64,000 nucleotides of DNA from Nectonema munidae (lineage: Eukaryota > Nematomorpha > Nectonematoida > Nectonematidae). Where the stretch lies: assembly GCA_030549495.1 (NCBI GenBank), contig JAUIRK010000664.1:209001-273000 (forward strand), in the 5' to 3' direction. Within the stretch, counting starts at the first letter, position 1, and each line of letters begins with the position of its first letter. The notes beneath the pieces were generated by a model. That model was not told the DNA's origin. It did not search any database and was given only the letters and a program-made list of their open reading frames with translations. The position numbers were made by a program, and so were the translations under genes. Below, piece by piece: positions 32,641 through 43,926 of the stretch.

Positions 32641-34540
32641 AGCTTCAAGAGGATTTAGTGGCTTCGATATATCTGATGGTGACATAAAAATCACCACAAT
32701 TTTGCAAGATTATGAAAAAATAACCAATTACCCAACTGCTCTCCCTTCCACCTTTCCTCCCTCTTCTCACGAAGGACAAACACCACCGAGAACCTTAAAA
32801 AATAAACAAGTTAACTAACAAACAAAGTTCTTAACCGATTAGCCAAGGAACTAACTATATAGCGAAAAAGATTGGGATGCCGAGCGACTGAAACTCTTAT
32901 TCCGCCGTCAGCTACCCCAATGTGACAACAATTCATTTATTACTTTTTAGCGTACTCTACTAAAACACCTCTATACATATTTTGTACGCACTATTGAGTC
33001 GATAAAAGTGCGCTTTATACAGAAGTGTTCAGCATAGAAGAGATGTTTTACATCAGCTCACGAGAATGTATTGAGATTTTGGAAAAGTTTTTACTGTTTA
33101 GACATTTTAGCTCCAAATCCGGTTAGTTGAAAGTTTATTTTTTATTGTGCAGCGATTAATTGTAGATTTAGACCTGATTGATACATTAGTTTGGCAATTA
33201 AATTTGTTTGCATATAGACACGTATCAGAAAGTGTTTCTCAATCTCTTTTCCACGCCCCTTTGGAATTTGGATCCTCTATATTTCCGTATACCCCCCTTA
33301 CCACTGGAAGTCTATTTACATTATATTTTCTGAATAATAAATTGATTTTGTTCAAAGTGAACTTCAATTCATTTTTATTATGATACAAATTTTACTGTAC
33401 TGTATTCTACGATAAAGAAAAGGCAAGAAATCTATCCCCAACTTATGAGTTTCATTTAATCTTATTTTTATATAGTTATGAATCTACTCAAAATTAATTC
33501 AACAAAATCACCGTTTTTTACTATATTATAAAAAAAAATTTAATTTAAATTTATACATATTAGGGCAATTTTCGAGATGAATTTTTTCCCACTATTTTTT
33601 GAATACGCGATTTAGTGCCGGAAATATGGCAGCAGAAGTCGTTCCCTATGTCCAGTCTACTTTTCGACCTTCTTTCAATTGAAATTTAAGCCAAAAACAT
33701 TCCACAAAGAAAGGTCAGAAAAGGACTAAAACTTAGAGACTTACATTCGCAATTTCAGGATAGATGGGATGATACTCTATCCAAAAGTTTAAATGTTCAT
33801 TTCTAAGTTTCAATGTGCTGTTCTCAGCAACATCTGAAATATATTAAACTTCCTTTTAAAATTAATTTTTGAAGAAAAAAAATAGATCATTCTTGATATT
33901 TGTCTACACCAGAAAAAAACCTTACAAATTCTGCTTTTAAATTTTTCGAAAGTGTCAATATTTTTTTTCACAAAAAACGATCAATTGGTATGTATTATTT
34001 CGTATCGCAAAAAGTAAAAAAGCATAAAAAAGTTAAATTATATTCCTAAAAATGATAGGTAAAACATTTATATCAATTAATTCAAAAAGAAAATGAAAAA
34101 CCTCCTTTTTTACTCAATTAGACTGCGATCTCCTAGTTCTTCAATTACGCCCTCATAGGAGAGGTGGACACCCCATCTGGTAAGAATCACTGTCATTATA
34201 GATGTGATAAAAATCTATCATCTACTCACAGTAGTGTAAATGATATAGAGATTGTCATGAAAGCAAAAACGCAAAGATTGTAATGAACAAACTAAAAAGT
34301 AAAAATAATTATGACTAAAAAAATTCAAACCTAAGTACATTTTAATGTTGATATTAAAATAGCAGTATGGATAAAAAAATGTCATTTAAACAAATTAGGT
34401 AGACTAGATTTAAAAATAAAACTTTTCAAGTTTGATTTGGAGACCATTTTTACAAAAATCAGTGTAAATATTAATTGATTGCTCGAGTCTAAATCGAAGT
34501 AAAGCTTTACGTACAGTAAAGTCACAGTTAAAATTTAATG
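32641..34540. other. AT-rich, possible hAT scrap
   Basis: About 33230-33310 has AAGTGTTTCTCAATCTCTTT, CCACGCCCCTTTGGAA and ATACCCCCCTTACCACT, which resembles the terminal part of a hAT-type repeat, but no partner end was found. No gene was recognised. Confidence 0.4.
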
Positions 34541-34544
34541 TTTT

Positions 34545-34725
34545 CTAGGGTAGGAGTTAGAGTCGAAAATTTTGCTTTAATTGGAGTCGTAAATTTTGTG
34601 CAATGGAGTCGAAGCTGGAGTCGGAAATGTTCGTGTACCGGAGTCGGAGTCGGGAAACGAAACGTTTTGTTTACCGAAGTTGTAGTCGGAAGTCGCAAAA
34701 AAATTTCCGACTACACAAGCCTGCA
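34545..34725. repeat. GGAGTCG-rich repeat, probable MITE
   Basis: Degenerate GGAGTCG/AGTCGGAGTCG motifs recur through about 180 bp, separated by AAAATTTTG-like spacers, ending CCGACTACACAAGCCTG. The short-motif build-up resembles subterminal repeat arrays of small DNA transposons. No matching left end or target duplication was found. The 78-codon frame across it is repeat-derived. Confidence 0.55.
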
Positions 34726-36790
34726 TTTTAGTGCACACATAAATAACATTTTCGTTTTGAATTCATCTTTTTAATTTAAGTTTTAAAGTTCCTTTAGAGA
34801 TACGGCTTGGACTGGAACAGAGACTCAACTTTGAGTTGTGTAGAATTTCGACTTATCCGATTTTGAGTTTTCGGGAGTTTACTATTTTATCTTTACCGGC
34901 TAAAAAGTGTCGACACGAGCACATGGCCCTTCTTTCTGAGGACCTGTCTTTATTTGTGTTCTCGGAGTTAAAAATACGCATCTAGTAAGAAGTTGTTATA
35001 GGCACCAATTTCAGGTTTGGCCGTTTCTAGATAATGATTGTGATTTTCTGAATATTTAAGCACAACTTTCATTCTGATACTAATTTTTTTTTCATTTCTA
35101 AAATAGTTTTTTAATTCTGATATATGAATTGCGTCAGTTTCCAGTAGCTTACTGCATCATCATCTGTGCTGATACACCATGATACGGTGAAATACGCATT
35201 AGTTATTTGTCATAGCTGTCAATCACTAAATCGCTGTGGAAGATGACTTCTGGCTCTGTGAAAATTTCTACTCTGTTTGCAGATTTTCATCTAATTATGT
35301 TGCCTAGTCCAATTCTTAGTTTTTCACGTTCTCCTGATATATATCAACAAATATATCCAGCGCTACAATAATTGAGAGAATCTCTGTGGTTTCCATCTCT
35401 AGAGGAATTTCTGTGATTCTGATTCTGATTGCAACCAGAATCGAACTCCACTCGCTTTAGTGTATACACTTTCTTACACTTGACTTCCTTCTATCTTCTC
35501 CTTTTCCTTCGTGTAGCTGTAGTCTGAAGAAGCTTTGGGTTATTTCAAAAAAGAAATGAAAGACTGAAGAGTTGCCATGTGTTGATTGAAAAATATCAAC
35601 AAGGAATATGATAGGATAGTATGAGAAATGTTTCAACAAATCTTCATCACAGAAGCTAAAATTGCACTTAGATTGAAAAAGACTCATGATATTCAAATTC
35701 TTTTAAATAAAGATCTGTCATACTGTCTTAGTTTTTATATATATATGTATATTCCTTGCTCATAAAATAGAATTTTCGTTAATGTTCGCAAAAAGAAATT
35801 CATTTTTAACCGTCACTATACCACAAGAAAAATCTTTAAGTTTAATCTTTTCTGATCACAATTCCTTGCATGATAAAAGCGATTATTATCATTTGCTGAT
35901 AAACTGATTTCCTCTCTAAAGCTTGGCAAGTAAAGCGCAAAAATCTTGACATATTCATTTGGAGGGAGGACCAAGTATGTTTGCTATTGGTTGAATCAAT
36001 TTAAATTACTAACAAAACAATTTTATTTAATTACAATTTTTTTTGAAGCTGTTTACATGAACTTTTAATTAAAAATATTAAAACTACGTATAAAAATACC
36101 TGAGGGGATCATTTACGCATTTGGCCCTCAAAGGTGCAAGGTCCTTCTAGTGTTAATGTCATCTTCCAAAGTAGTTATAGTTAGTTAGAATCAGGGTTGG
36201 ATCAAATAGCGCAAACACTCGCGTTTAATCCCTCCATGTTTACCTTAATTATTTGACTAAAAACCGGGGTGCGTGTTGTCAACGTAAAAGAATCCCAGTC
36301 CCATTATCAAGGGATCGTGTCGCCCCAGGGCAAAGATCCTGAATGAAGCCACTCACCCCTTGCTCTTTCTTTTCTCACTCATCCCCACCCCATTTTGGCT
36401 TAAAAAGTGATTTAGAAAAAAAATGCTCACATTTTTATTAAGCTACATAATTCAGATATATACTGACTGATTCGAAAACTGTCTCCATTATAGCTGTTCA
36501 TTTTTCGTGTATTAGAAGCAGCTCATAAGAGCCAGACTTTGGAGGCGGGCTTGCCCCATAGTGCTCCTTAGGTAGGAAAATGAAATGGCGCCCCCTAGAT
36601 ATGGCGCCCCTGGGCAATTGCCCCCCCCTCGCTGCCCTCCCCCTTGATACGGCCCTGATCTAACCCCAAAAAAGATGAAATGGAAAAGTGTGTGAACAAA
36701 AATAGGTAAAAGCATGCAATATACAACGGACATTTAGATTAATGTATTGAAAACTATTTCTTTATTATTGAATAGTCACACATACTATAT
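34726..36790. other. no recognised gene; TE end scraps
   Basis: About 35150-35480 is less AT-rich and has ambiguous short open frames on both strands (plus MTSGSVKISTLFADFH from 35243; a 79-codon minus frame at 35457-35696) without convincing splice sites. Near 36100-36158 CCTTCTAGTGTTAA may be one end of a TTAA element. About 36540-36657 is GC-rich and ends TACGGCCCTG, a hAT-like end without a partner. Confidence 0.35.
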
Positions 36791-36798
36791 ATAGGTTT

Positions 36799-37097
36799 CA
36801 GTAACGGATCCTAGGGGGCCTTATGGGCCTAGCCCAACCCCCCCCCCCCCCACCTCCCTTATGAAAAATGGCTTTGAAAATTACTCTTACTAATGTATAC
36901 CCTTACATGTATAAAAAATAAATTTTTGCAATTTATTTATGGCAAAATAATGTTAAAAATATGAAAACAAAAGTAATTAGTGATTCTAAAAGACATAATA
37001 CAGCTGTCGTATTCTCTGAAGACTTTTTGCAAAATTGCCAAAAATTTAAATAGATTTCGCCCCCCCCCCCTATAAGAAATTTCTGGATCCGCCACTG
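36799..37097 (-). mobile_element. hAT MITE, CAGTGGCGGATCC family, copy 2
   Basis: The 299 bp element lies in the opposite orientation to copies 1 and 3. Its ends are CAGTAACGGATCC and GGATCCGCCACTG. The flanks ATAGGTTT (36791-36798 and 37098-37105) are an exact 8 bp duplication. It holds a C-run at about 36837-36851 and another at about 37061-37070. Short frames inside are artefacts. Confidence 0.92.
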
Positions 37098-37105
37098 ATA
37101 GGTTT

Positions 37106-37763
37106 GTTCCTGAAAATAATAGCTTATAATTGGCAAGCGGATTATTATACACGTTAGCACATTAAACACAAATGGTACTTATTTTCGAGTCTGAAATACA
37201 ATGAATTACAAATGCAACTTTTTTCATAAAGTGATGCTTATATGCAGCCTATCAGTTTGACATATGAATATATTCATCATTTCAACCGCTCAGCTTCACT
37301 GATAACCGAAAATTCTTCGGAATGAATTTTGAGTTGCTTTTATTGACATCCTGCCATGTGTTATATGATACGGCATAGTCTTGTTTTTTTCATTTCATTT
37401 TACACAATACAATTACAATTACAGTGTGTATTTTATTTCAAATTCTAAACGATAACATCAAATCAAAAGGGTTAAATCTCTTCACAAAAAAGTGCATCCA
37501 CTTCTGACAAACTTGGCTGTTTAACATGGCAGAGAAAAAGTGTCATTTAAAAATCACTCTTGTAGAATGTGTAAAGCGGATCAGTTGGATTCGTTTTGCG
37601 AAGTTTAAAAATGGCTTATTAAAACTTTAAAAGTTAAACATATGATTCAAATTTTTAGCTCAATTGAAATTGAAATGAAAGCTCTCCCTTTTTTTAATAA
37701 ATAAGTTCTATTCCCTCAACATAAACTTTTCTTAATACCCATCAATGGTTTATAAATAGCACG
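37106..37763. other. AT-rich, nothing recognised
   Basis: No coding sequence, repeat landmark or regulatory signal was picked out. Confidence 0.4.
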
Positions 37764-37771
37764 CTAAAATC

Positions 37772-38040
37772 CAGGGCCGGCCTTGGGCTTCTGCAACCTA
37801 TGCGGCCGCAGTGGGCCCCACGCTTCTCATTTTTCATTTTGATGATATATTGTAGGATTTCGCTAAACGCAAGCTTCGCAAAGTAAAGTTACTTTGATCG
37901 TCATTTTGTGTTTAATGAAAAAGTAATAAAACGAATTCCTTTTCTTTTTTTCAAAATCTTATTTCTCACTTTTAATCTTTTTTCTTACCCACACTGGGCC
38001 CCGCGCAATCCAATTTGCATAGGAATTTGCATAGGCCCTT
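37772..38040. mobile_element. hAT MITE with exact 8 bp target duplication
   Basis: The 269 bp element starts CAGGGCCGGCCTTGGGC and ends GCATAGGCCCTT. The flanks CTAAAATC (37764-37771, 38041-38048) are identical. GTGGGCCCCACG and CACTGGGCCCCGCGC lie near opposite ends as inverted subterminal sequence. It is non-coding. Confidence 0.88.
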
Positions 38041-38048
38041 CTAAAATC

Positions 38049-41000
38049 TGTAGAAAAATGGCGCGATATTATTACTTTTAACTATAAACTCCGTTAAAAG
38101 AATAATAATTCAATTCAACTCGAGAATTTAAAGAAATACATTCCTATACTTTCAAGTGAGAGTTGTAAAATGTTCTTTAAGTAACTTTTTTGAAGTGACA
38201 TTTAGCAAAAATTGTTAAAAATCTAAAAAAATACCTTTTTTAGCGGATTAGGGTTGCCATTTTATGCTGCTTTTCACTTTGCCAAATGTGTGCCTTTGAA
38301 TTTTATTGACTTTTCCCTCGCTCAGTTTATATTTAATCCCAATCCGGATTCATAGAAATCATTCGTTTCTAAAATCATTTTCTTTGCATTGCCTTCAAGT
38401 TTATGATTTAAATGGGGGCAAAGTAAATAAAGTTGCAAAATATAGGGGTCTAAGTTCATAGAGAACATATATATATTTGTTATTGTTTAGAAAGCTTAGC
38501 TTCGATTAATATGATTGATACGTTTTTCTTTGTTCAAATCGATAGTAAAACCAACTTTAGGTTTGGTAATGTGATTTTTGGATGTCATTATATTGAAAAC
38601 GTAGAAAAATTTAAAGAAATGCCAAATCTTAAATATGCTGAAAGGCTTCTCTTCGATTTCATCTTCATCGAATGAAAAAACAAGATATGTCGACGATTTT
38701 GCAATATATTAAACAGAGATACCTTATCTGCGTGAGAATTTAAAGATCACTCTTTCAAACTTGAATATCGACACATTCATCTATCTCAACGATTTATCGA
38801 TGCCTTTCAGAGTTCACAATTTACGCTGGATGTCTTGAATGTTTCAAAAAAATACTGGCTAACTTCAAAGCTTACAACCTATTTGTATATAAATATTGTA
38901 TCAATAAAAAATGCAAGATCTATTATGACATGAATTGTGTAAAGCTGTGAAAAATCCTTGCAACAGTTTCAAACATTGCATCGAATGGCCAATGAGTCGC
39001 TTGCCTTATTTATCTCAAGTTTCTATGTGTAGCAAAGATTAGAATTCATTTGTCAAAAGTTCCACACAGTTCATATAACAAAAAGTGAAAGAATTTTTCG
39101 ACGTCTTACGTTCTTTCCATTTGGTGAATTGAGACGAGTGGGCAGTAATAACCATTTAATATTGTAATAATGGATGTTAAATTGTGTCTTTTAATTTTGA
39201 TACTTGTGGTATTCAGTTTTGGGCTTTTTAAAGTTTTGAAATAACTTTTACGTTCGGCTAAATTAAAATTGGTAGGGACGCCAGCAAGCAATACATTTAT
39301 TTTTTTTAATTTATTTTATGAATTTACATAAAGATTAAGAGACAAGTAGCCGGTTTTATGTCTTTTTGTTGCTGAAAAATGTTCATTTCACTTCTAATCT
39401 TCACAAGACGGAACGAGAATTTTGCGTCAGTTCCAAATTTTGAAAGCAAATTGCGATAACTTTTTTTTATATATGAACCATGGATATTAATTCTTCAAAC
39501 ACTACTATACTTCAAATATTATACTAAAGTAAACTTTTTTTGTCTTGATAAACAAAATTAAAATTTAACGCCATCTATTGTACATTTTTATTTCAAATTA
39601 TACAACTTATGTTAATTATATGACATGAACTAATGCTATTATTATCAACAATTTTGACAAGTATACGTTTTACATATGGGTTTTTTTTACATCTTTCACC
39701 TTCTCTTCTTTTTTTGGTCTACAATAACCATGAGAAAAAGCTGAAGGGTGGAAAATATCTTGTTCCATTGCACATATGTTGATCAAAAGTGGCTGAGATC
39801 TCTTAGGAAATATTTTCTTCCAGTTTTGCGCGTGGAACGAAAATTTTCAAGTGCACTGTGCTTTTGAATATTAACTAAACTATCATGAACAGCGATGTCT
39901 AAAAACTAAAAAAAGCTATTTCCTTGAACTTTTATAAAATGTAAAATAAACTCAATATATAGTGAAAACAACATTTGTGAAAATCGTTCAAATTTGCTTT
40001 TTCACTGAAAAAACAGTATTAGCAGATGCATCATGTAAATCTTAGTTTTCTTATGCTATTTTCTTCTCTCTTTATATAACAAACTTTTTAATTTTAGTAA
40101 TAATACTTATGTAACATTATATTTTCATTATCACTGATTTTGTCTTTTTGTCAACTGCACTTTTAACTTTACTTTTGAAGATATTTAAAGTTGTTGATTG
40201 GTTGTCTCGTCAAGCGTTCTTTACTGGCTTTGACATCTGAACTTCAAATAGTTTTTCATGCGCATAAAGTTTCTTCAACTTAACATATTTCTTTTCTGAA
40301 TGTAGCTTGCAATATATGTTAATTATTTTGTACTGAATATAGCTTACAATATGTTGTTTATTTTGAGCTGTTTTAAAAATAAATGTAATTACTTTTCTTA
40401 TTATTAAAAATCGATCGCATAGAGGATATCCGAAAGATGAGATATAATATGAATAGAATGAATGAGAATGGCAGGATTTGAAAGATATAAATAAGAAAAT
40501 TTATCAAATTATATGTAATATTCAAGTTATATGATCATAGCGAAGTCAATCATTATAACGAATTCAAATGTTATAATCCTCTTTATTAAAAGATAAAATA
40601 CTCATGATTAACAAATATTTCAAGCATTAGTTCAAAATATTTAGTAATTTTAATAAAAAAAAATAATTAATAAAAAAATTTTTAATTAAAAAAAACTCAA
40701 AATATAGGCCAATATAATTTATCCTTAATAAAGTAGGTTTATATGACCAAAATAGTTTTTCTCTATCTCTGTTATTAATAAAGGCATAATAGATATCTTT
40801 TTTGACAACTGTGCACCAAATTTCTCCAAATTAATACAAGTTGCATGAACGTTCCCATCTATGATGTAAAGATTTAATAGAAAGAATATGATTTCTGTAT
40901 ACAATATCATGCACAGGAATGTGAACTCTTCAAGATTTTTCAGATTCCATCATATGCAATAAAGTTTATTGTGAAACATCGTATCTACGAAACTTCTTCT

Positions 41001-42707
41001 CTCAACGTACTGGAATTCTTTGCCTGACTATGTCGTTCAATCTCCATCTTAGATAGATTCTTTCTGGAAGGAGTATAAGAAATAAGTTCTTTGAACATGG
41101 CTGAGGTTTTGTATTTGCATAAATGATTTTTATTTCTTTTTTCTGATGCGATATTTTTATACTTTCTCTAACACTGTAAAATAAATAAAAAATAATTAAA
41201 AAAATAAGAAAAAAATAAAAATTATTAATAAATAATATTTATTTTTATTATTTTTATAGATATTTCTATAAAAATTTTTACTTCCTGGCTATCATTTGTA
41301 AATTTAATAAACTTCAATAATTTATTCATCTAGGTTTTGTAAGCTTTCTACAACATTAGTACACTGAAGGAAAAACGTTTTAAAATTAATGTTAATTTTT
41401 ACTAAATATCAAAAAAAGATATAACTAATAATATTATTATTTGAAGAGTTGATCATATGATAAAATATTGATTTAGTATTTATATAGTTAAAATTGCCAC
41501 CAAAAATGGGGAATAAATTGTATAGATAAAATTATTTGAATAGCATTTTTAGAAAAAGCTTAATCCAGTTAAAATTGAACTTTTATAACTTTTACCAGAA
41601 AAAAATCAAGGCTAATAAATCCCTTTAAAATTTTACCCATACTGAGAGTTTAAATTTTAATTAATTTTTATTTATGAAAAATGCTTAGTTTTTGTGGAGA
41701 TAAATTTTTGCAAAAAAATTAAAAAATTCTTTAGGCGCTATTCAAAAAAAATTCTGGAATATATTTTATCATAAATTTTGAGAAAGGAATATTGAAGGGA
41801 CGAAGTGAATCTTAAAAAAGTATTTAAAAGCTAAAATGCAATGCGTTAAAATGTTAAATGTATTTTACTTGGGAAAGAATGCTGATTAACTTTTATTTAT
41901 AGATAGAAGTTATTGCTGTAACATATTGTGAAGGATATAAACCAAACAAAAATCAAATAAAATTCACTTTGATATGATTGGCTAATATCAATATTTTATA
42001 CAAAATCATGGTCATTTCTTCAAAATATCATTTGTACGAATCATCTCTATTTTAGGCAATTACTATTTGGTTCAACTTTTAAAACAAAGAATAAATCAAT
42101 AAAAAGCATAATTTTATTTTTTAACTAATTTTTGCAATAAAATTATTTTATAGATTTTTAGCAATGCTAAAAAATACTTGAGTAAAAATGAAGTTTTAGA
42201 AGAAGAATATGTAATGTTTGCTTTCAGGTCAACTGACTGCCTGGCAATTTACTTGATTGACAGCTGTCGGATATTTTTAAGTCAACTGCCTGAAGTAGAA
42301 ATGTCCCATAAACATCTGTGCACAAGCTCATTATTTACAAAAGAATAACAAATAAATAAATATATAATATGTATAAATAAAATCACATACACATCAGAGT
42401 CCTGCGATAAACTCGAAATTTCGCGTTGCCCGTGGCGGGACATTCGCCCTGTTTTCCATTACTTGTAGTTAAAACATGGGACTTATAAAGTACTTTTTTA
42501 AATTAAGCGTTATCAGATGTAAAAAAGGTGACATTTAGATTTTGTGCAAGAAACTTTAATAAAATACCAGATGGTTCATGAAAATCAGAAGTTCAGGATA
42601 AACAGAAGAATAAATTTGGATGCAGAAAATGCTGAAGATTTTGTGAAAATATTAAGTTCTTGAACAATTTATAATTCAGAGTTTAAATATTTCAATAAAT
42701 TTAAAAT
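38049..42707. other. long AT-rich stretch without a recognised gene
   Basis: About 38640-39300 is somewhat less AT-rich and has short frames (plus AGCLECFKKILANFKAYNLF; minus LAGVPTNFNLAERKSYFK at 39291-39106) that might be transposon debris, but no family signature was seen. About 42405-42465 is a sharp GC-rich island (CGCGTTGCCCGTGGCGGGAC). The rest shows only A/T-rich low complexity. Confidence 0.4.
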
Positions 42708-43025
42708 CTAATTAGATTTGTAAGCTTCCTGCTTACAAAAAATGTCAACTGATAATGAACGCTTCAAAGCTGATACAAGTATAGCAATAGTGGAAGCAGA
42801 AGCAAAATAACTTCTAAAATAGGAAATACCATTCCTAGTATGTATCATTTCGTATATCATTGAGATTCCAACAAAAGGAGAGTCCAGTTTACACAAATTC
42901 ATCACAAATTCAAAATTAAACCCTAAAATTGGAGAGAGAAAGGATGCGCCATAAATTTCACAAGAACAAAATTTTATGCGAGTGTATCGACTCCATATCC
43001 CTCTCTCTCTCTCGTGTATATGCAT
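42708..43025. other. coding-like block of uncertain strand
   Basis: The minus strand is open for 105 codons. The plus strand instead shows coding-like stretches in one frame broken by stops: MSTDNERFKADTSIAIVEAE from the ATG at 42742, then IEIPTKGESSLHKFITNSKL. The composition is less AT-rich than the surroundings. It lies just upstream of the plus-strand exon candidate at 43139-43268, so it may be an upstream exon of the same gene that I cannot delimit. A (CT)n patch sits at about 43000-43015. Confidence 0.3.
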
Positions 43026-43138
43026 TTCTACTGAGACACAAAATTTCAGTGCAATACAGAAACTCTATTGAGTGTTCGAAGCAAAAAGTGCATTGCTGGC
43101 TTTTACTTTTATTAGTCACTTTTTATATTATTGATCAT

Positions 43139-43268
43139 GATACGTCATCGGTTCACAGAAACACACACAGAAACTATATATGAGAATTTGGAAGATTCAC
43201 AGGCCTCAAGCTTACGCAAGTTTTCCGCAGTTCAAGACATAACTCAAAAACTTGAATTTCACAATAAT
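43139..43268 (+). CDS. candidate exon whose splice donor took a hAT insertion
   Basis: An open plus-strand frame reads THTETIYENLEDSQASSLRK then FSAVQDITQKLEFHNN. It ends at 43268 exactly before a perfect donor GTAAGT (43269-43274). Possible acceptors are at 43157-43158 (GGTTCACAG) or a few bases on, so the upstream limit is approximate. The 8 bp hAT target duplication ATGTAAGT covers the last two exon bases and the whole donor. A second coding-like block follows on the far side of the transposon (about 49168-49239) and is in phase with this exon. No family was recognised. Confidence 0.4.
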
Positions 43269-43498
43269 GTAAGTCAGGGTTGTCCAAACCGCGGCCCGCG
43301 GTCTTTTCTAGAAAACCTTTGAAAATTAGTATTATTTAGACATTTATTGAGGTACTTCGAAAAAAGTTGTTTCTTCCTAAACTTTATTTAAATTTGAATT
43401 GGAATATTATTATTTATTCTTATATAATTTTAGTTTTACTTAATCCTCTATATCACATACTATTTCTTTCTTTTCAGACTTAGTGCCACATTTTTACG

Positions 43499-43926
43499 AT
43501 GGCTCAGAAAAGAAAAATCTCTGATGAAAAGCGTCAGTTCAAGGATAGTTGGGAATTGAGATTCCTGGTGAAAGAACAAAGTGGTCGACTTTTATGTTTA
43601 ATTTGTAATGACATAATATCTGTTATGAAAGAGTACAATGTACAACGACATTACAGCACTCTTCATGTCACTGGTTATGATAAATACACTGGTGAGGCGC
43701 GGCGAGTCCTACTCAAAGATCTCAAATCACAAGAAAAGATTTTCCAATTAGTGAAGCCTTCGTCTTCTACAACCATTGCTTCCTATGATGTATAACTTTT
43801 GATGGCCTATTCAAAAAAGGCATTCTCTGACGGTGATCTCATCAAGCGATGTGCAATAGCTATGGGAAAGGCTGAAAGATGCAGCTCGTGAGTTTGAAAA
43901 AATTCCACTCTCGCATCAAACTGTTG
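43499..43926 (+). pseudogene. hAT transposase, N-terminal part (BED finger)
   Basis: From the ATG at 43499 the frame reads MAQKRKISDEKRQFKDSWEL, then a BED-type finger: C at LLCLICND, with the histidines in EYNVQRHYSTLH. This is followed by the family's YDKYTGEARRVLLKDLK segment, as in GTF2IRD2/SCAND3-type hAT proteins. A stop follows at codon 99; after it, coding continues in other frames (AFSDGDLIKRCAIAM; EFEKIPLSHQTV) up to the MULE. The frame breaks show it was dead or dying apart from the insertion. It acts, when whole, as the DNA-binding start of the transposase. Confidence 0.88.
43919..43926 (+). repeat. MULE target-site duplication, left copy
   Basis: AACTGTTG here is repeated at 47410-47417. 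In the hAT protein these bases encode the T-V of HQTV, and the coding resumes as VARRVDEL after the right copy. With one mismatch the duplication could be extended to 9 bp, the usual MULE length (AAACTGTTG versus CAACTGTTG). Confidence 0.88.

Noticed and set aside
35457-35696. 79-codon minus-strand frame
   Set aside because: F/H/S-rich composition, no splice or start context, and an equally good short frame on the plus strand nearby.
36192-36657. Apparent hAT element from CAGGGTTGGATC to TACGGCCCTG
   Set aside because: The ends face each other but no matching 8 bp flank exists, and the inverted similarity is limited to a few bases.
39106-39291. 61-codon minus-strand frame resembling transposon coding
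   Set aside because: It has a natural look in places (FNLAERKSYFKTLKSPK) but no motif that ties it to a known family.
42708-43025. 105-codon minus-strand frame as a gene
   Set aside because: It is open, but amino-acid use is odd and the plus strand has more coding-like stretches; kept only as a block of uncertain strand.
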